64,000 nucleotides of DNA, taken from the NCBI GenBank assembly GCA_040767605.1, contig JAXGOI010000001.1:992001-1056000 (forward strand), written 5' to 3'. Source of the DNA: JAXGOI01 sp040767605. Its GTDB lineage: Bacteria; Bacillota; Dehalobacteriia; UBA4068. Position numbers and translations under genes: made by a program. This document shows, one piece after another, positions 43,379 to 50,742 of the stretch. Each line of letters starts with the position of its first letter. Within the stretch, counting starts at the first letter, position 1. The notes under the pieces are model-generated. The model ran no database searches. It saw only the letters and a list, made by a program, of their open reading frames with translations, and was not told the origin of the DNA.

Positions 43379-43408
43379 AAAAAGCGGCCTTTTTGGGCCG
43401 CTTTTTTT
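43379..43408 (-). terminator. Terminator of the mtnA-aldolase operon
   Basis: AAAGCGGCC pairs with GGCCGCTTT across TTTTTG-type loop bases, with A/T runs on both sides, downstream of the reverse-strand aldolase gene. Confidence 0.75.
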
Positions 43409-43469
43409 ATGCCTTTAATATATAGAATATACCCGGGCTTTAGGGCCGTATCCCTCAGAGCCAAAAGCC

Positions 43470-44114
43470 TTAATCGCTGTACATATCCTTAAGCCGGTTT
43501 ATTTCTTCTTCTGAAAGGGTTTTTACATTCCCCAGCTGCAGGCTTAAAAAAAGAATTCCGGCATAATGCTCCAGAGCTTCCATTCTAAAAAGAGCGGTTT
43601 TAATATCCTTGCCCCAGGCTATTGCCCCATGGTTTGAAAGCAAAAGAGCTTTATACCCCATACCATAGGCGGATACAGCCTTTGCCAGCTCCCGGCTGCC
43701 CGGAGAATAATAGGGCAAAAGGGGTATTTCCCCCAAATTAATTACTCCCTCAGGAAGAATAGGCAAATCCAGAGTTCTGCCTGTACAGGCAAAGGCGGTG
43801 GCATAAGGGGGGTGGGCATGAATAATCGCCCCGATTTTTGGGTTCTCCTTATATAAACCCAGGTGAAGCCCTGCCTCGGAAGAGGCTTTGGCCTCGCCGG
43901 AAATTCTTTTACCCTTTAAATCCAGCTGCACCAGCATTTCTTCCGTCATAAAACCCTTAGAAACCCCGGTGGGGGTGGTTAAGATGGTATTATCCCTTAG
44001 GCGGCAGCTTATATTGCCGTCATTGGCGGCAACCATTCCCCGCTGATAAAGGCGAATTCCGGCCTCGATTATAGCTGCCTGAGCTCCTTCAAAGCTTAAA
44101 TGCCTTTCTGCCAT
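43470..44114 (-). CDS. Class II aldolase, probable 5-(methylthio)ribulose-1-phosphate-type aldolase
   Basis: A 214-residue L-fuculose-phosphate aldolase-like enzyme. The metal and catalytic residues are complete: Glu80 in SSEAGLH, His99 and His101 in HAHPPYATAF, and a third His in LLSNHGAIAWG. NDGNISCR and TPTGVSKG bind phosphate. It directly follows mtnA (1 bp between them), so the substrate is probably 5-methylthioribulose-1-phosphate or 5-deoxyribulose-1-phosphate, split to dihydroxyacetone phosphate and an aldehyde. MtnB dehydratase, a relative, is less likely because no later methionine salvage gene is present. Confidence 0.82.
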   Translation of the reverse strand: MAERHLSFEGAQAAIIEAGIRLYQRGMVAANDGNISCRLRDNTILTTPTGVSKGFMTEEMLVQLDLKGKRISGEAKASSEAGLHLGLYKENPKIGAIIHAHPPYATAFACTGRTLDLPILPEGVINLGEIPLLPYYSPGSRELAKAVSAYGMGYKALLLSNHGAIAWGKDIKTALFRMEALEHYAGILFLSLQLGNVKTLSEEEINRLKDMYSD

Positions 44115-44115
44115 T

Positions 44116-45201
44116 TTAATCCTCCTTTAGCTTTACAGACGGCTTTACAGATAGCTTTGCCAAATTACTTTTATAAGGGGGCAAAATTATGCCCTTTTCG
44201 GTAATAAAGGCATTTATAAGTTCAGGGGGGGTAATATCAAAGGCGGGGTTAAAAATATTTACCCCCTCAGGGGCCATGGGCTTTTTATACCAATAATGGC
44301 TGATTTCCTCCCCGGGTCTTTCTTCTATGGGGATATTTTCTCCCCCGGGGCAGGCAAAATCTATGGTGGAAACAGGGGCGCAGACATAAAACGGTATTTT
44401 AAAATGCTTTGCCAAAACCGCAAGATTTAAAGTGCCGATTTTATTGGCACAATCCCCCTTGGCAGAAACCCTGTCGCAACCCACTAAAACCCCCTGCACC
44501 AAACCCTTTGCCATAATAAACGCCGCCATATTATCGCAAATCAGGGTTATATCAACCCCCGCCGCCTTTAATTCATAGGCCGTAAGCCTGGCCCCTTGTA
44601 AAAGGGGGCGGGTTTCGTCTGCAAAAACCTTAAAACTATAGCCCCGGGCCTGGCCTAAATAAATGGGGGCCAAAGCCGTGCCATAGCGAATGGTGGCCAA
44701 CTGGCCGGCATTACAATGGGTTAAAAGCCCCATGCCGGGCTTAAGGAGGGTTAATCCCCATTCCCCGATTTTTTGACAAACTAAAATATCCTCTTCCCTT
44801 AAGGCCTTGGCCTCCTTTAGTAAAACAGCTCTTAATTCATCAGCGTTATCGGCGGAGCTTTTTTCCGCGGCATTAATCAGGCGCTTAATGGCCCAGCTTA
44901 AGTTTACCGCCGTAGGCCGGGAAGAGGCTAAATAGGCCCCGGCCTCTTTTAGCTTGTCCATAAAGCCCCGTTTACCGCAGAGAGGGAATTTTAAAGCTGC
45001 CAAATAAAGGCCGAAAGCCGCCGCGACCCCGATAGCCGGGGCCCCCCGCACCTGAAGCAGGCAAATAGCCTTAAAAACAGCCTCCGCTTCTTTTATATGC
45101 AAAACTTTTTCTTCCCCGGGCAAAAGGGTTTGATCCAGCAATAAAAGCTCTTCTTTTTCATCATCCCAATCCACCGACGGCCGGGGTAAAAAATCCTTCA
45201 T
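44116..45201 (-). CDS. mtnA: S-methyl-5-thioribose-1-phosphate isomerase
   Basis: The 361-residue enzyme belongs to the eIF2B-like family. Active-site residues Cys163 (LTHCNAGQLAT) and Asp243 (GCDRVSAKGDCANKIGT) are both in place, and VRGAPAIGVAAAFG near residue 51 is the substrate loop. It turns methylthioribose-1-phosphate (or 5-deoxyribose-1-phosphate in some bacteria) into the ribulose form. Together with the aldolase gene downstream it forms a two-step salvage module for by-products of S-adenosylmethionine. No S-box riboswitch is seen upstream. Confidence 0.92.
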   Translation of the reverse strand: MKDFLPRPSVDWDDEKEELLLLDQTLLPGEEKVLHIKEAEAVFKAICLLQVRGAPAIGVAAAFGLYLAALKFPLCGKRGFMDKLKEAGAYLASSRPTAVNLSWAIKRLINAAEKSSADNADELRAVLLKEAKALREEDILVCQKIGEWGLTLLKPGMGLLTHCNAGQLATIRYGTALAPIYLGQARGYSFKVFADETRPLLQGARLTAYELKAAGVDITLICDNMAAFIMAKGLVQGVLVGCDRVSAKGDCANKIGTLNLAVLAKHFKIPFYVCAPVSTIDFACPGGENIPIEERPGEEISHYWYKKPMAPEGVNIFNPAFDITPPELINAFITEKGIILPPYKSNLAKLSVKPSVKLKED

Positions 45202-45239
45202 CCGCCTGCACCCCTTCTCTCTTTAGAAAAGCTATTCTA

Positions 45240-45268
45240 ATTTTAGCACAATGGCCACCGTCGGGCAA
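45240..45268 (-). promoter_or_regulatory. Candidate promoter of mtnA
   Basis: Reverse strand TTGCCC (45263-45268), 17 bp, TAAAAT (45240-45245), about 35 bases before the mtnA start. Confidence 0.55.
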
Positions 45269-45333
45269 TATAAGCCACAGCCTTTAAGTTTTAAGAGCTT
45301 TTAGAGAAACACAGGCTTAAAACAAATGTTTTT

Positions 45334-45362
45334 TTGACAATAAACGGCTCTTATGGTAGAAT
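45334..45362 (+). promoter_or_regulatory. Sigma-A promoter of the cytX riboswitch transcript
   Basis: TTGACA at 45334-45339, 17-bp spacer, TAGAAT at 45357-45362, so the RNA would begin about ten bases before the riboswitch. Confidence 0.82.
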
Positions 45363-45378
45363 TTACAAGAACAAAGAC

Positions 45379-45460
45379 AAGGGGAGCTGCTTTGGCGGCT
45401 GAGAGGAAGTTTAACGCTTCGACCCTCATACCTGATTTGGATAATGCCAACGTAGGGATT
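45379..45460 (+). ncRNA. TPP (thiamine pyrophosphate) riboswitch
   Basis: The conserved thi-box parts occur in order: GGGGAGCTG, GGCTGAGAGG (pyrimidine-binding CTGAGA), a variable stem, ACCCTCATACCTGATTTGG, ATAATGCCAACGTAGGGA. The outer stem is closed by the GGGG start and the tail. It is followed by a terminator hairpin before cytX, so excess TPP should stop transcription. Confidence 0.95.
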
Positions 45461-45485
45461 ACATATTTTACACATTTGTGTATTA

Positions 45486-45527
45486 AGTGGGAATGCTCTT
45501 TTAGGCATATCCCACTATTTTATTTTA
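45486..45527 (+). terminator. Riboswitch-controlled terminator before cytX
   Basis: AGTGGGAATGC pairs with GCATATCCCACT (one bulge) and is followed by ATTTTATTTT. It lies between the TPP aptamer and the cytX ribosome site. Confidence 0.75.
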
Positions 45528-45539
45528 GGAGAGTTGATT

Positions 45540-46715
45540 ATGAGCAAGGAAAAGACATCTTTATTAAGTAACGGGCTTTTATGGTTTGGGGCTGCGGTAT
45601 CCATTGCGGAAATTCTTACAGGCACCCTTTTAGCCCCTTTAGGGCTGGCAAAGGGCATTGCCGCCATTATTACCGGGCATATTATAGGCTGCGCCCTGCT
45701 TTATTTGGCCGGGCTTATCGGGGCCAAAAAAGAAGTTACGGCTATGGAATCCGTTAGAATAGCCTTTGGCGCCAACGGCTCTAAAATATTTTCCCTCCTT
45801 AATGTAATGCAGCTAATAGGCTGGACAGCCGTTATGATTATCGGCGGGGCAAGGGCCTTTTCGATTATTCTTAAAACCGACACAGGGAATCACTCTTTAT
45901 GGTGCGCTTTAATTGGGGCCTTAATTTTAATTTGGATTATTGCCGGCATAAAAAATCTCGGCAAAATAAATATTTTTGCCGTTGGCGCCCTCTTTTTTCT
46001 GACTATTTTATTAAGCACCGTAATATTTAAGGGGCAGGCCTCCTTTACTTATGAAGGCAGCATAAGCTTTGGGATGGCGGTGGAGCTATCTGCCGCAATG
46101 CCCTTATCCTGGCTGCCCTTAATTTCAGATTATACCAAAAACGCCAAAAAACCACTTCTGGCCAATTTAATAAGCACCCTTACTTATTTTATCGGCAGCT
46201 GCTGGATGTATTTTATCGGCCTGGGGGCGGCAATTTTTGTAGGCAACCCGGATATTGCCCAAATTATGGCCGGAGCCGGCTTAGGGCTTGCCGGGGGGAT
46301 AATTATACTTCTTTCCACCGTTACCACAACTTTTTTGGATGTTTATTCCGCCGGGGTTAGTTTTAAGAATATCTTCCCCAAAGCCAATCAAAAAACTATT
46401 GCCGTTTTAGCCTGTATTTTAGGTACTTTAATTGCCATATTTACCCCCATAGAGCAATATGAGAACTTTCTTTATTTAATCGGCTCTGTTTTTGCCCCCA
46501 TGGTTTCTATTTTAATTACAGATTATTTTATCCTTAAAAAAGATTCCGCTAAAATGGCTTTTAACTCTTCCAATTTAATTTTATGGGGAATCGGCTTTAT
46601 TATTTACAGGCTTTTTATTTATTGGGATACCCCCATAGGGAGCACCCTGCCGGTTATGCTCATTGTAAGTATTCTTGTAATATTTGCCAATAGACTTTTT
46701 AATTTAAATAAATAA
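45540..46715 (+). CDS. cytX: CytX-type hydroxymethylpyrimidine permease (NCS1 family)
   Basis: 391 residues with about 12 membrane spans. NCS1-type features include the N-terminal LWFGAAVSIAEILTGTLLAPLGLAKGIAAIITGHIIG, PLSWLPLISDYTKNAKKP and a C-terminal FAPMVSILITDYFILKK. CytX proteins are codon-neutral relatives of cytosine permease that are regulated by TPP and thought to import the thiamine pyrimidine (HMP). The riboswitch directly upstream strongly supports this role over cytosine uptake. ATG at 45540 is used since AGGAGAG is better spaced from it than from the TTG six bases earlier. Confidence 0.9.
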   Translation: MSKEKTSLLSNGLLWFGAAVSIAEILTGTLLAPLGLAKGIAAIITGHIIGCALLYLAGLIGAKKEVTAMESVRIAFGANGSKIFSLLNVMQLIGWTAVMIIGGARAFSIILKTDTGNHSLWCALIGALILIWIIAGIKNLGKINIFAVGALFFLTILLSTVIFKGQASFTYEGSISFGMAVELSAAMPLSWLPLISDYTKNAKKPLLANLISTLTYFIGSCWMYFIGLGAAIFVGNPDIAQIMAGAGLGLAGGIIILLSTVTTTFLDVYSAGVSFKNIFPKANQKTIAVLACILGTLIAIFTPIEQYENFLYLIGSVFAPMVSILITDYFILKKDSAKMAFNSSNLILWGIGFIIYRLFIYWDTPIGSTLPVMLIVSILVIFANRLFNLNK

Positions 46716-46716
46716 A

Positions 46717-46746
46717 TTAAGGGCGGCTTTAGGGCCGCCCCTTAAA
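46717..46746 (+). terminator. Terminator of cytX
   Basis: TTAAGGGCGGC pairs with GCCGCCCCTTAA around TTTAGG; it may also serve the reverse-strand DUF3343 gene. Confidence 0.7.
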
Positions 46747-46787
46747 CTTAAAAACATTAACAGATATAAGAACTTAACAAAAATACT

Positions 46788-47024
46788 TTATAAAAGGCAT
46801 TTACAAAACCCTTGGGGCTTAATATTTTCCGCCTCCAGCAAGGCATAAAGTAAAGCTTCGTACTGTTCGGGGCTTTTCCAGCTTATGGAGCAGGAGGCCG
46901 ATATCTCCTTGGGAGTGGGAATAAGAGCGCCCTCTATGCCTGCCCTTTTACAGCATTTTTCCATATGCAATGCTTGAGATATATTACTGAAAATAATAAG
47001 CACTCCTCTTTTCTCAGCAGACAT
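46788..47024 (-). CDS. DUF3343 protein, second copy
   Basis: A 78-residue paralogue of the protein at 25560-25829. It shares the fold order: VLIIFSNISQALHMEKCC near the start, TPKEISASCSISW with the conserved Cys near residue 46, and a short C-terminal part. It differs by extra Cys (CCKRAG, and GFCKC near the end), which could bind sulfur, selenium or metal. No yedF lies beside it. AAGGAGC precedes the ATG. Confidence 0.78.
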   Translation of the reverse strand: MSAEKRGVLIIFSNISQALHMEKCCKRAGIEGALIPTPKEISASCSISWKSPEQYEALLYALLEAENIKPQGFCKCLL

Positions 47025-47302
47025 AATTGCTCCTTAAAATAATCTGGCGGCGGATTTACGGCTTTTTACCGGGGCTTTTACTTTGCCAAAAAAGCGAACT
47101 TTCAGGCCTTTATAAAAGCTCTTCCCTTTTAAGCTCCGCTTTCCAGCCGGGAGGCAAGCCGGCTCCCCAAATCAGGCTGAAAGAGCCTTTTTGGGGTTTA
47201 ATTACACCGGCACAGCTGAAATAAACCGCCGCCTGATATATTATATGCGGCCATATCCCGGCTTTGTTAATTAAAAAAACTTAAAAACTAAAGCAAAAAT
47301 AA
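47025..47302. other. Intergenic region with an open reverse frame lacking a start
   Basis: On the reverse strand 47280-47110 is open for 56 codons and its codon style resembles coding DNA (ending in a segment GSFSLIWGAGLPPGWKAEL), but it has no ATG, GTG or TTG. It could be the remnant of a lost gene. Nothing else is recognised. Confidence 0.3.
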
Positions 47303-47331
47303 AAAGAACGCAGAGCGCTCTTTTTTTATTC
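47303..47331 (-). terminator. Terminator of luxS
   Basis: AAAAAGA(A)CGC-AGA-GCG(C)TCTTTTT with one mismatch and long A/T runs, immediately after the reverse-strand luxS gene. Confidence 0.75.
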
Positions 47332-47339
47332 TGTTTTTT

Positions 47340-47810
47340 TTAATACTCCAGGCCGCGGCTATTATTTTTAATTAATACTTCTAAATAGGCGGCGGCCTCT
47401 TTTTTGGCGGCCGGCAAATCCATTTCCCGGTAATTGCCGCATTCCTCCGGGCTGGCGCCGGGTAAGGGGCCGTTAAAATCTTTAATAAAGGTAAAGGTTT
47501 CCCTTAAAAGGGCTTTTAAATCAGCAATAGGCAAATCCTCCCTTGCCAGAAGATAAAACCCAGTGCGGCACCCCATAGGGCCAAAGTAAATTATTTTATC
47601 CCCCCATTTGCCGCCCCTTAAATAGGTGGCCGCCAAATGTTCTATGGCATGGGCCGCCCCGGGGCTGATATAATCCCCATAATTAGGCTTTTTAAAGCGT
47701 AAATCATAAGTATTTATTTGCCAATCCTGCCGGGAGAGATAAAGCCCCGGCTCTAATTTACGGTGATCCACACAAAAGCTGGCTATCTTTGGCAAAGCAT
47801 TATCCCCCAT
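47340..47810 (-). CDS. luxS: S-ribosylhomocysteine lyase
   Basis: LuxS splits S-ribosylhomocysteine to homocysteine and DPD, the precursor of autoinducer-2. The 156-residue sequence has the metal ligands His54 and His58 (HAIEH), Cys124 (ECGNY), catalytic Glu57 and Cys81 (GPMGCRTGFYL). AGGAGG lies before the ATG. Methionine-cycle genes are not adjacent, though the mtnA-aldolase module 2-4 kb away handles another SAM by-product. Confidence 0.96.
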   Translation of the reverse strand: MGDNALPKIASFCVDHRKLEPGLYLSRQDWQINTYDLRFKKPNYGDYISPGAAHAIEHLAATYLRGGKWGDKIIYFGPMGCRTGFYLLAREDLPIADLKALLRETFTFIKDFNGPLPGASPEECGNYREMDLPAAKKEAAAYLEVLIKNNSRGLEY

Positions 47811-47900
47811 AAGGCATCCTCCTAGGGTTTTTATATTTCTTTCTCCTTAAATTACCTTTCCCCTGCCTTATATTAAAATAAAAAAACCCTCATAAATCTG

Positions 47901-47930
47901 GTATATTCTGGAATGCCCCTGGGAATAATA
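47901..47930 (+). promoter_or_regulatory. Sigma-F (forespore) promoter of spoIIQ
   Basis: GTATA at 47901-47905, exactly 15 bp, then GGGAATAATA at 47921-47930, matching the Bacillus sigma-F pattern GYATA-N15-GGNRANANTW at every fixed position. It ends 23 bases before the ATG. Confidence 0.78.
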
Positions 47931-47953
47931 GCCTTAGGATTGGAGGTTATACT

Positions 47954-48709
47954 ATGCATAAAACAAACGGGAAAAATAAAAAACCTAAAAAATTTAAAAT
48001 TAGCCTTAAAGAAAGCCTGCGCCGGAATAAGCTTGGCTGGCTGACAACTATTGGCCTGGGGCTTTTTTTGGTAGCGGTTTTCACCTTTACTAATCAGCAT
48101 TTATGGAGATACGGCCTCACCCCCAAGGAGCCCCTGGATATTGCCCATGAAAATTTACCGGAGCCCGGGCAGAATACGGAGTTTATCCCTCAGGAGCCGG
48201 GTGAGGCCGAGGGAGAAAGCATTCAGGCGGAAAATGAGGCCGAAAATAGCGGGGCAAATTCTGAGGAAGATATCCCAGCCGAGGGCGAGGCCCTTGAGGC
48301 TTGGGCGGCGCCAGAAATATGGCTGCCCCCGGCTTTGGGAAAATGGGAAAGGGCCTATGGCTTTGGCCTTGACCCAACCTATGAGGATTATCGCTTTCAT
48401 TCCGGCCTTGATATGCCCCTGCCCCTGGGGGAATTGGTTTTTGCCGTGGCAGGGGGGAACATTATTAAGGCAAGGCCTGATGCCCTCTGGGGCGGGAGGG
48501 TAAAAATTGAGCATGGCGGCCAATATACCAGCGTTTATTTAGGTATAACCCCCGCCGGGATTAAAGAGGGGCAAACGGTGGAGGCGGGAGAAACAATTGC
48601 CACAATAGCCCCGGCCCCGGCGGCGGAAAAAGCTCAGGAAAGCCATTTGCATTTTGAACTGCTTTTAGATGGCAAAACCATTGACCCTTGGGAATTCTTT
48701 AATAATTAA
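47954..48709 (+). CDS. spoIIQ: SpoIIQ-type M23 peptidase-domain protein
   Basis: The 251-residue protein has a basic cytoplasmic start, one membrane span (about 28-47), a long acidic linker (55-115) and a LytM/M23 domain (about 125-245). The zinc ligands are complete: His149 and Asp153 in FHSGLDMP and His233 in HLHFE (His231 is the catalytic partner). Bacillus SpoIIQ has lost some of these, clostridial SpoIIQ has not. SpoIIQ joins SpoIIIAH across the space between forespore and mother cell. The call is supported by the sigma-F promoter and by the neighbours spoIID, ywmB, murA. Confidence 0.85.
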   Translation: MHKTNGKNKKPKKFKISLKESLRRNKLGWLTTIGLGLFLVAVFTFTNQHLWRYGLTPKEPLDIAHENLPEPGQNTEFIPQEPGEAEGESIQAENEAENSGANSEEDIPAEGEALEAWAAPEIWLPPALGKWERAYGFGLDPTYEDYRFHSGLDMPLPLGELVFAVAGGNIIKARPDALWGGRVKIEHGGQYTSVYLGITPAGIKEGQTVEAGETIATIAPAPAAEKAQESHLHFELLLDGKTIDPWEFFNN

Positions 48710-48750
48710 GCGCTTTATGGCGGCAAAAAAGCCGCAAAAAAGGCCGTAAG

Positions 48751-48780
48751 AAAAAAGAAGGGAAGCCTTCTTTTTTCTTT
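48751..48780 (+). terminator. Terminator of spoIIQ
   Basis: AAAAAAGAAGG-GAAG-CCTTCTTTTTT, then CTTTTT. Confidence 0.85.
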
Positions 48781-48803
48781 TTAGGCCTTAGCCTTATTTA
48801 TCT

Positions 48804-49775
48804 TTAATAGGCCTGGGTAATTTCCACCCCGGAATAATAATGCTTTATAATCTCCCGGTAATTATAGCCGGCTTTAGCCATGCCCCCTGCCCCAAATTGG
48901 CACATACCCACCCCATGGCCGTAGCCGGAAACATAAAAAACAATTTCATCCCGGGCAATCTCCCAGCTAAAAGCGGCGGATTTTAAACCTAAAAGCTCCC
49001 TTACCCGGCTGCCGCTTAAAAGGCTTTCCCCCACACAAAGGGAGGAAACCCTGCCGCCGGAGGTTTTAGAAAGCTCCCTCATGGCGCAAACCTCCTGTAC
49101 TGTGGCATCTAAAAGCCCGGCAATTTCTTTTAAAGAAAAGCTGGCCCGGCTTTGATAATTAGGGGCCTCCTTATCCCAGGGGCATTCCACACTTATTAAA
49201 TAAGGGCGGGGGCTGCCCCAAAGCTCCCCGGCAGATTCTGTTTTGCCGCCGCAGGTAGAAAAATACGGCGCCTCCGCCGGCAGGCCCTTATATGTAATTA
49301 TCTGCCCCCGGGTTTCATTAACGGCCTGGCAAATTTTTTCTTCATATTCCTTTGTTTTGGCCCCCCATTTTTCTTTGCGGCAGGCCTTATTTAAATAGGC
49401 CTGGCAATGATTGGGGTCGCAGCAAACCGCGGCCCCGGGGTGGCGGCTTTTATCCCCCTTGGGGTTTAGGGGGCTATGAATATAGATATATGTTCTGGCC
49501 GCTATGGCCTGGGCTTTTAATGCCTCAAGGGGGAAGGCCGCCGGCATTTCTCCGGCTATTACCCCTACTAAAAAATCCTCCAAAGCTATTTCTTTTAGCT
49601 GATTATCCATAAGAATTCTTATTTTAGGGGAGGGGAGGCTTTTTTTAGCAGCCGGGGGGAAAAAAATAAAATCCCCCAGGCTAAGGGTTATTATAGCCGC
49701 AAATAAAACCAGAGCCGCAAAGGCCTTTCTTTTTTTCCCGGTTTTTGCCTTAAAGGGCCTTTTTTTCCGTTTCAA
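48804..49775 (-). CDS. spoIID: Stage II sporulation protein D (lytic transglycosylase)
   Basis: TTG at 49773-49775 is preferred as the start because AAGGGGG lies seven bases upstream; ATG at 49779-49781 is too close to that site. This gives 323 residues. A basic segment and one membrane span (about 20-40) are followed by the SpoIID domain: EDFLVGVIAGEMPAAFPLEALKAQAIAARTY with the catalytic Glu, CCDPNHCQAY, STCGGKTESAGELWG, GYGHGVGMCQFGA. It cleaves glycan strands during engulfment with SpoIIP and SpoIIM. Its orientation, convergent with spoIIQ, differs from the usual co-directional order, so this neighbourhood has been inverted. Confidence 0.93.
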   Translation of the reverse strand: MKRKKRPFKAKTGKKRKAFAALVLFAAIITLSLGDFIFFPPAAKKSLPSPKIRILMDNQLKEIALEDFLVGVIAGEMPAAFPLEALKAQAIAARTYIYIHSPLNPKGDKSRHPGAAVCCDPNHCQAYLNKACRKEKWGAKTKEYEEKICQAVNETRGQIITYKGLPAEAPYFSTCGGKTESAGELWGSPRPYLISVECPWDKEAPNYQSRASFSLKEIAGLLDATVQEVCAMRELSKTSGGRVSSLCVGESLLSGSRVRELLGLKSAAFSWEIARDEIVFYVSGYGHGVGMCQFGAGGMAKAGYNYREIIKHYYSGVEITQAY

Positions 49776-49937
49776 AACCATACCCCCTTTGCCCTTAACC
49801 CAATTATATTGGTGAGCAAAAGGGTATATTCCCTTAAAATAATGGGGAAAATATTTATGCAAGCATTTTAAGAGTATTTAAGCACCGCTTAGAGAGCATT
49901 TATTTCTGTTTTAGCGGCAATTTAACAGGAGGCTCTA

Positions 49938-50660
49938 ATGAAAAAACATAAGCTTTATTTTTTAATCTTTTTATTCTCCCTGCTTTTAGCGCTCTTTTGG
50001 GGCTGCAATCAAAGGGCCGCTACTGTTTACCCTTCGGAGCCTTTAGCGGCCGCCTTTTTAGCCACAGGGGCCGTAGGAGAGGAGATTCGCCTTGCGGCCT
50101 GGAGTAAAATATCCCCCCATGCCTTAAATGAGGAGGAACTTAATAAATATGTGGCGAAAACCGCCAAGGCTTTTGCCCCTAACCTTATTAAAGATTCGGC
50201 AACGGTTTTTGGGAGTTTTTTAGAAATTGTTTACAGCGGAACATGGGATAATTGCAATTATAGAATAATCGGCCAGGCCTCTAAAGAGGGCAGCCATATT
50301 TTTGCGGCCCTGCAAACTTTTGGCCCCTGTACTCTTTTACCCGGCCTGCGCAAAAGCTGCCTTGAGGCTCTGCCGGAAGAGACGGAAATAAATACCCTTT
50401 TAATCGGAACCATATATGAGGATTTAAGCCCGGATAAGCTGAAAGAGCGCTTTGCTTTAGCTTTGGAATCCGCCGGGGCTAAAAAAATTGAAGAGGCCCT
50501 GGGGGAAAACTTTTACAGTATAAGCGCTTTTACTCCCGGAATTTTGCCCCAGGTGGAAGCCGGGGGAGAAAATATTAACCTTCAGCTTGGGGCAAGTATG
50601 GGCAGGGGGGGTAAAATTAATATCTATGCAGGCAGCCCTTTAATTTTTATAGACTATTAA
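49938..50660 (+). CDS. ywmB: YwmB-family protein
   Basis: The 240-residue protein has an N-terminal hydrophobic export segment (about 5-24, ending FWGC, a weak lipobox) and the YwmB domain, whose PDB-type name (TATA-box-binding-like fold) is structural only. The closing motif GGKINIYAGSPLIFIDY is typical. In Bacillus and many Clostridia ywmB lies directly before murA and spoIID, as here. Function is not known. AGGAGG precedes the ATG. 82 bp separate it from murA. Confidence 0.82.
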   Translation: MKKHKLYFLIFLFSLLLALFWGCNQRAATVYPSEPLAAAFLATGAVGEEIRLAAWSKISPHALNEEELNKYVAKTAKAFAPNLIKDSATVFGSFLEIVYSGTWDNCNYRIIGQASKEGSHIFAALQTFGPCTLLPGLRKSCLEALPEETEINTLLIGTIYEDLSPDKLKERFALALESAGAKKIEEALGENFYSISAFTPGILPQVEAGGENINLQLGASMGRGGKINIYAGSPLIFIDY

Positions 50661-50742
50661 CCTAAGCCTCAGGCTCCGCCCTTTGCAGGATATTGCCATA
50701 GGATGTGGAAATTATTATTACCACTTAGCAGGAGGACGGACA

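Noticed and set aside
45202..45333. SAM riboswitch before mtnA
   Set aside because: The leader is only about 35 bases after the promoter and has none of the S-box segments.
47027..47224. 65-codon forward frame between the DUF3343 gene and luxS
   Set aside because: No ribosome site, and its codons look like the complement of the better reverse frame in the same place.
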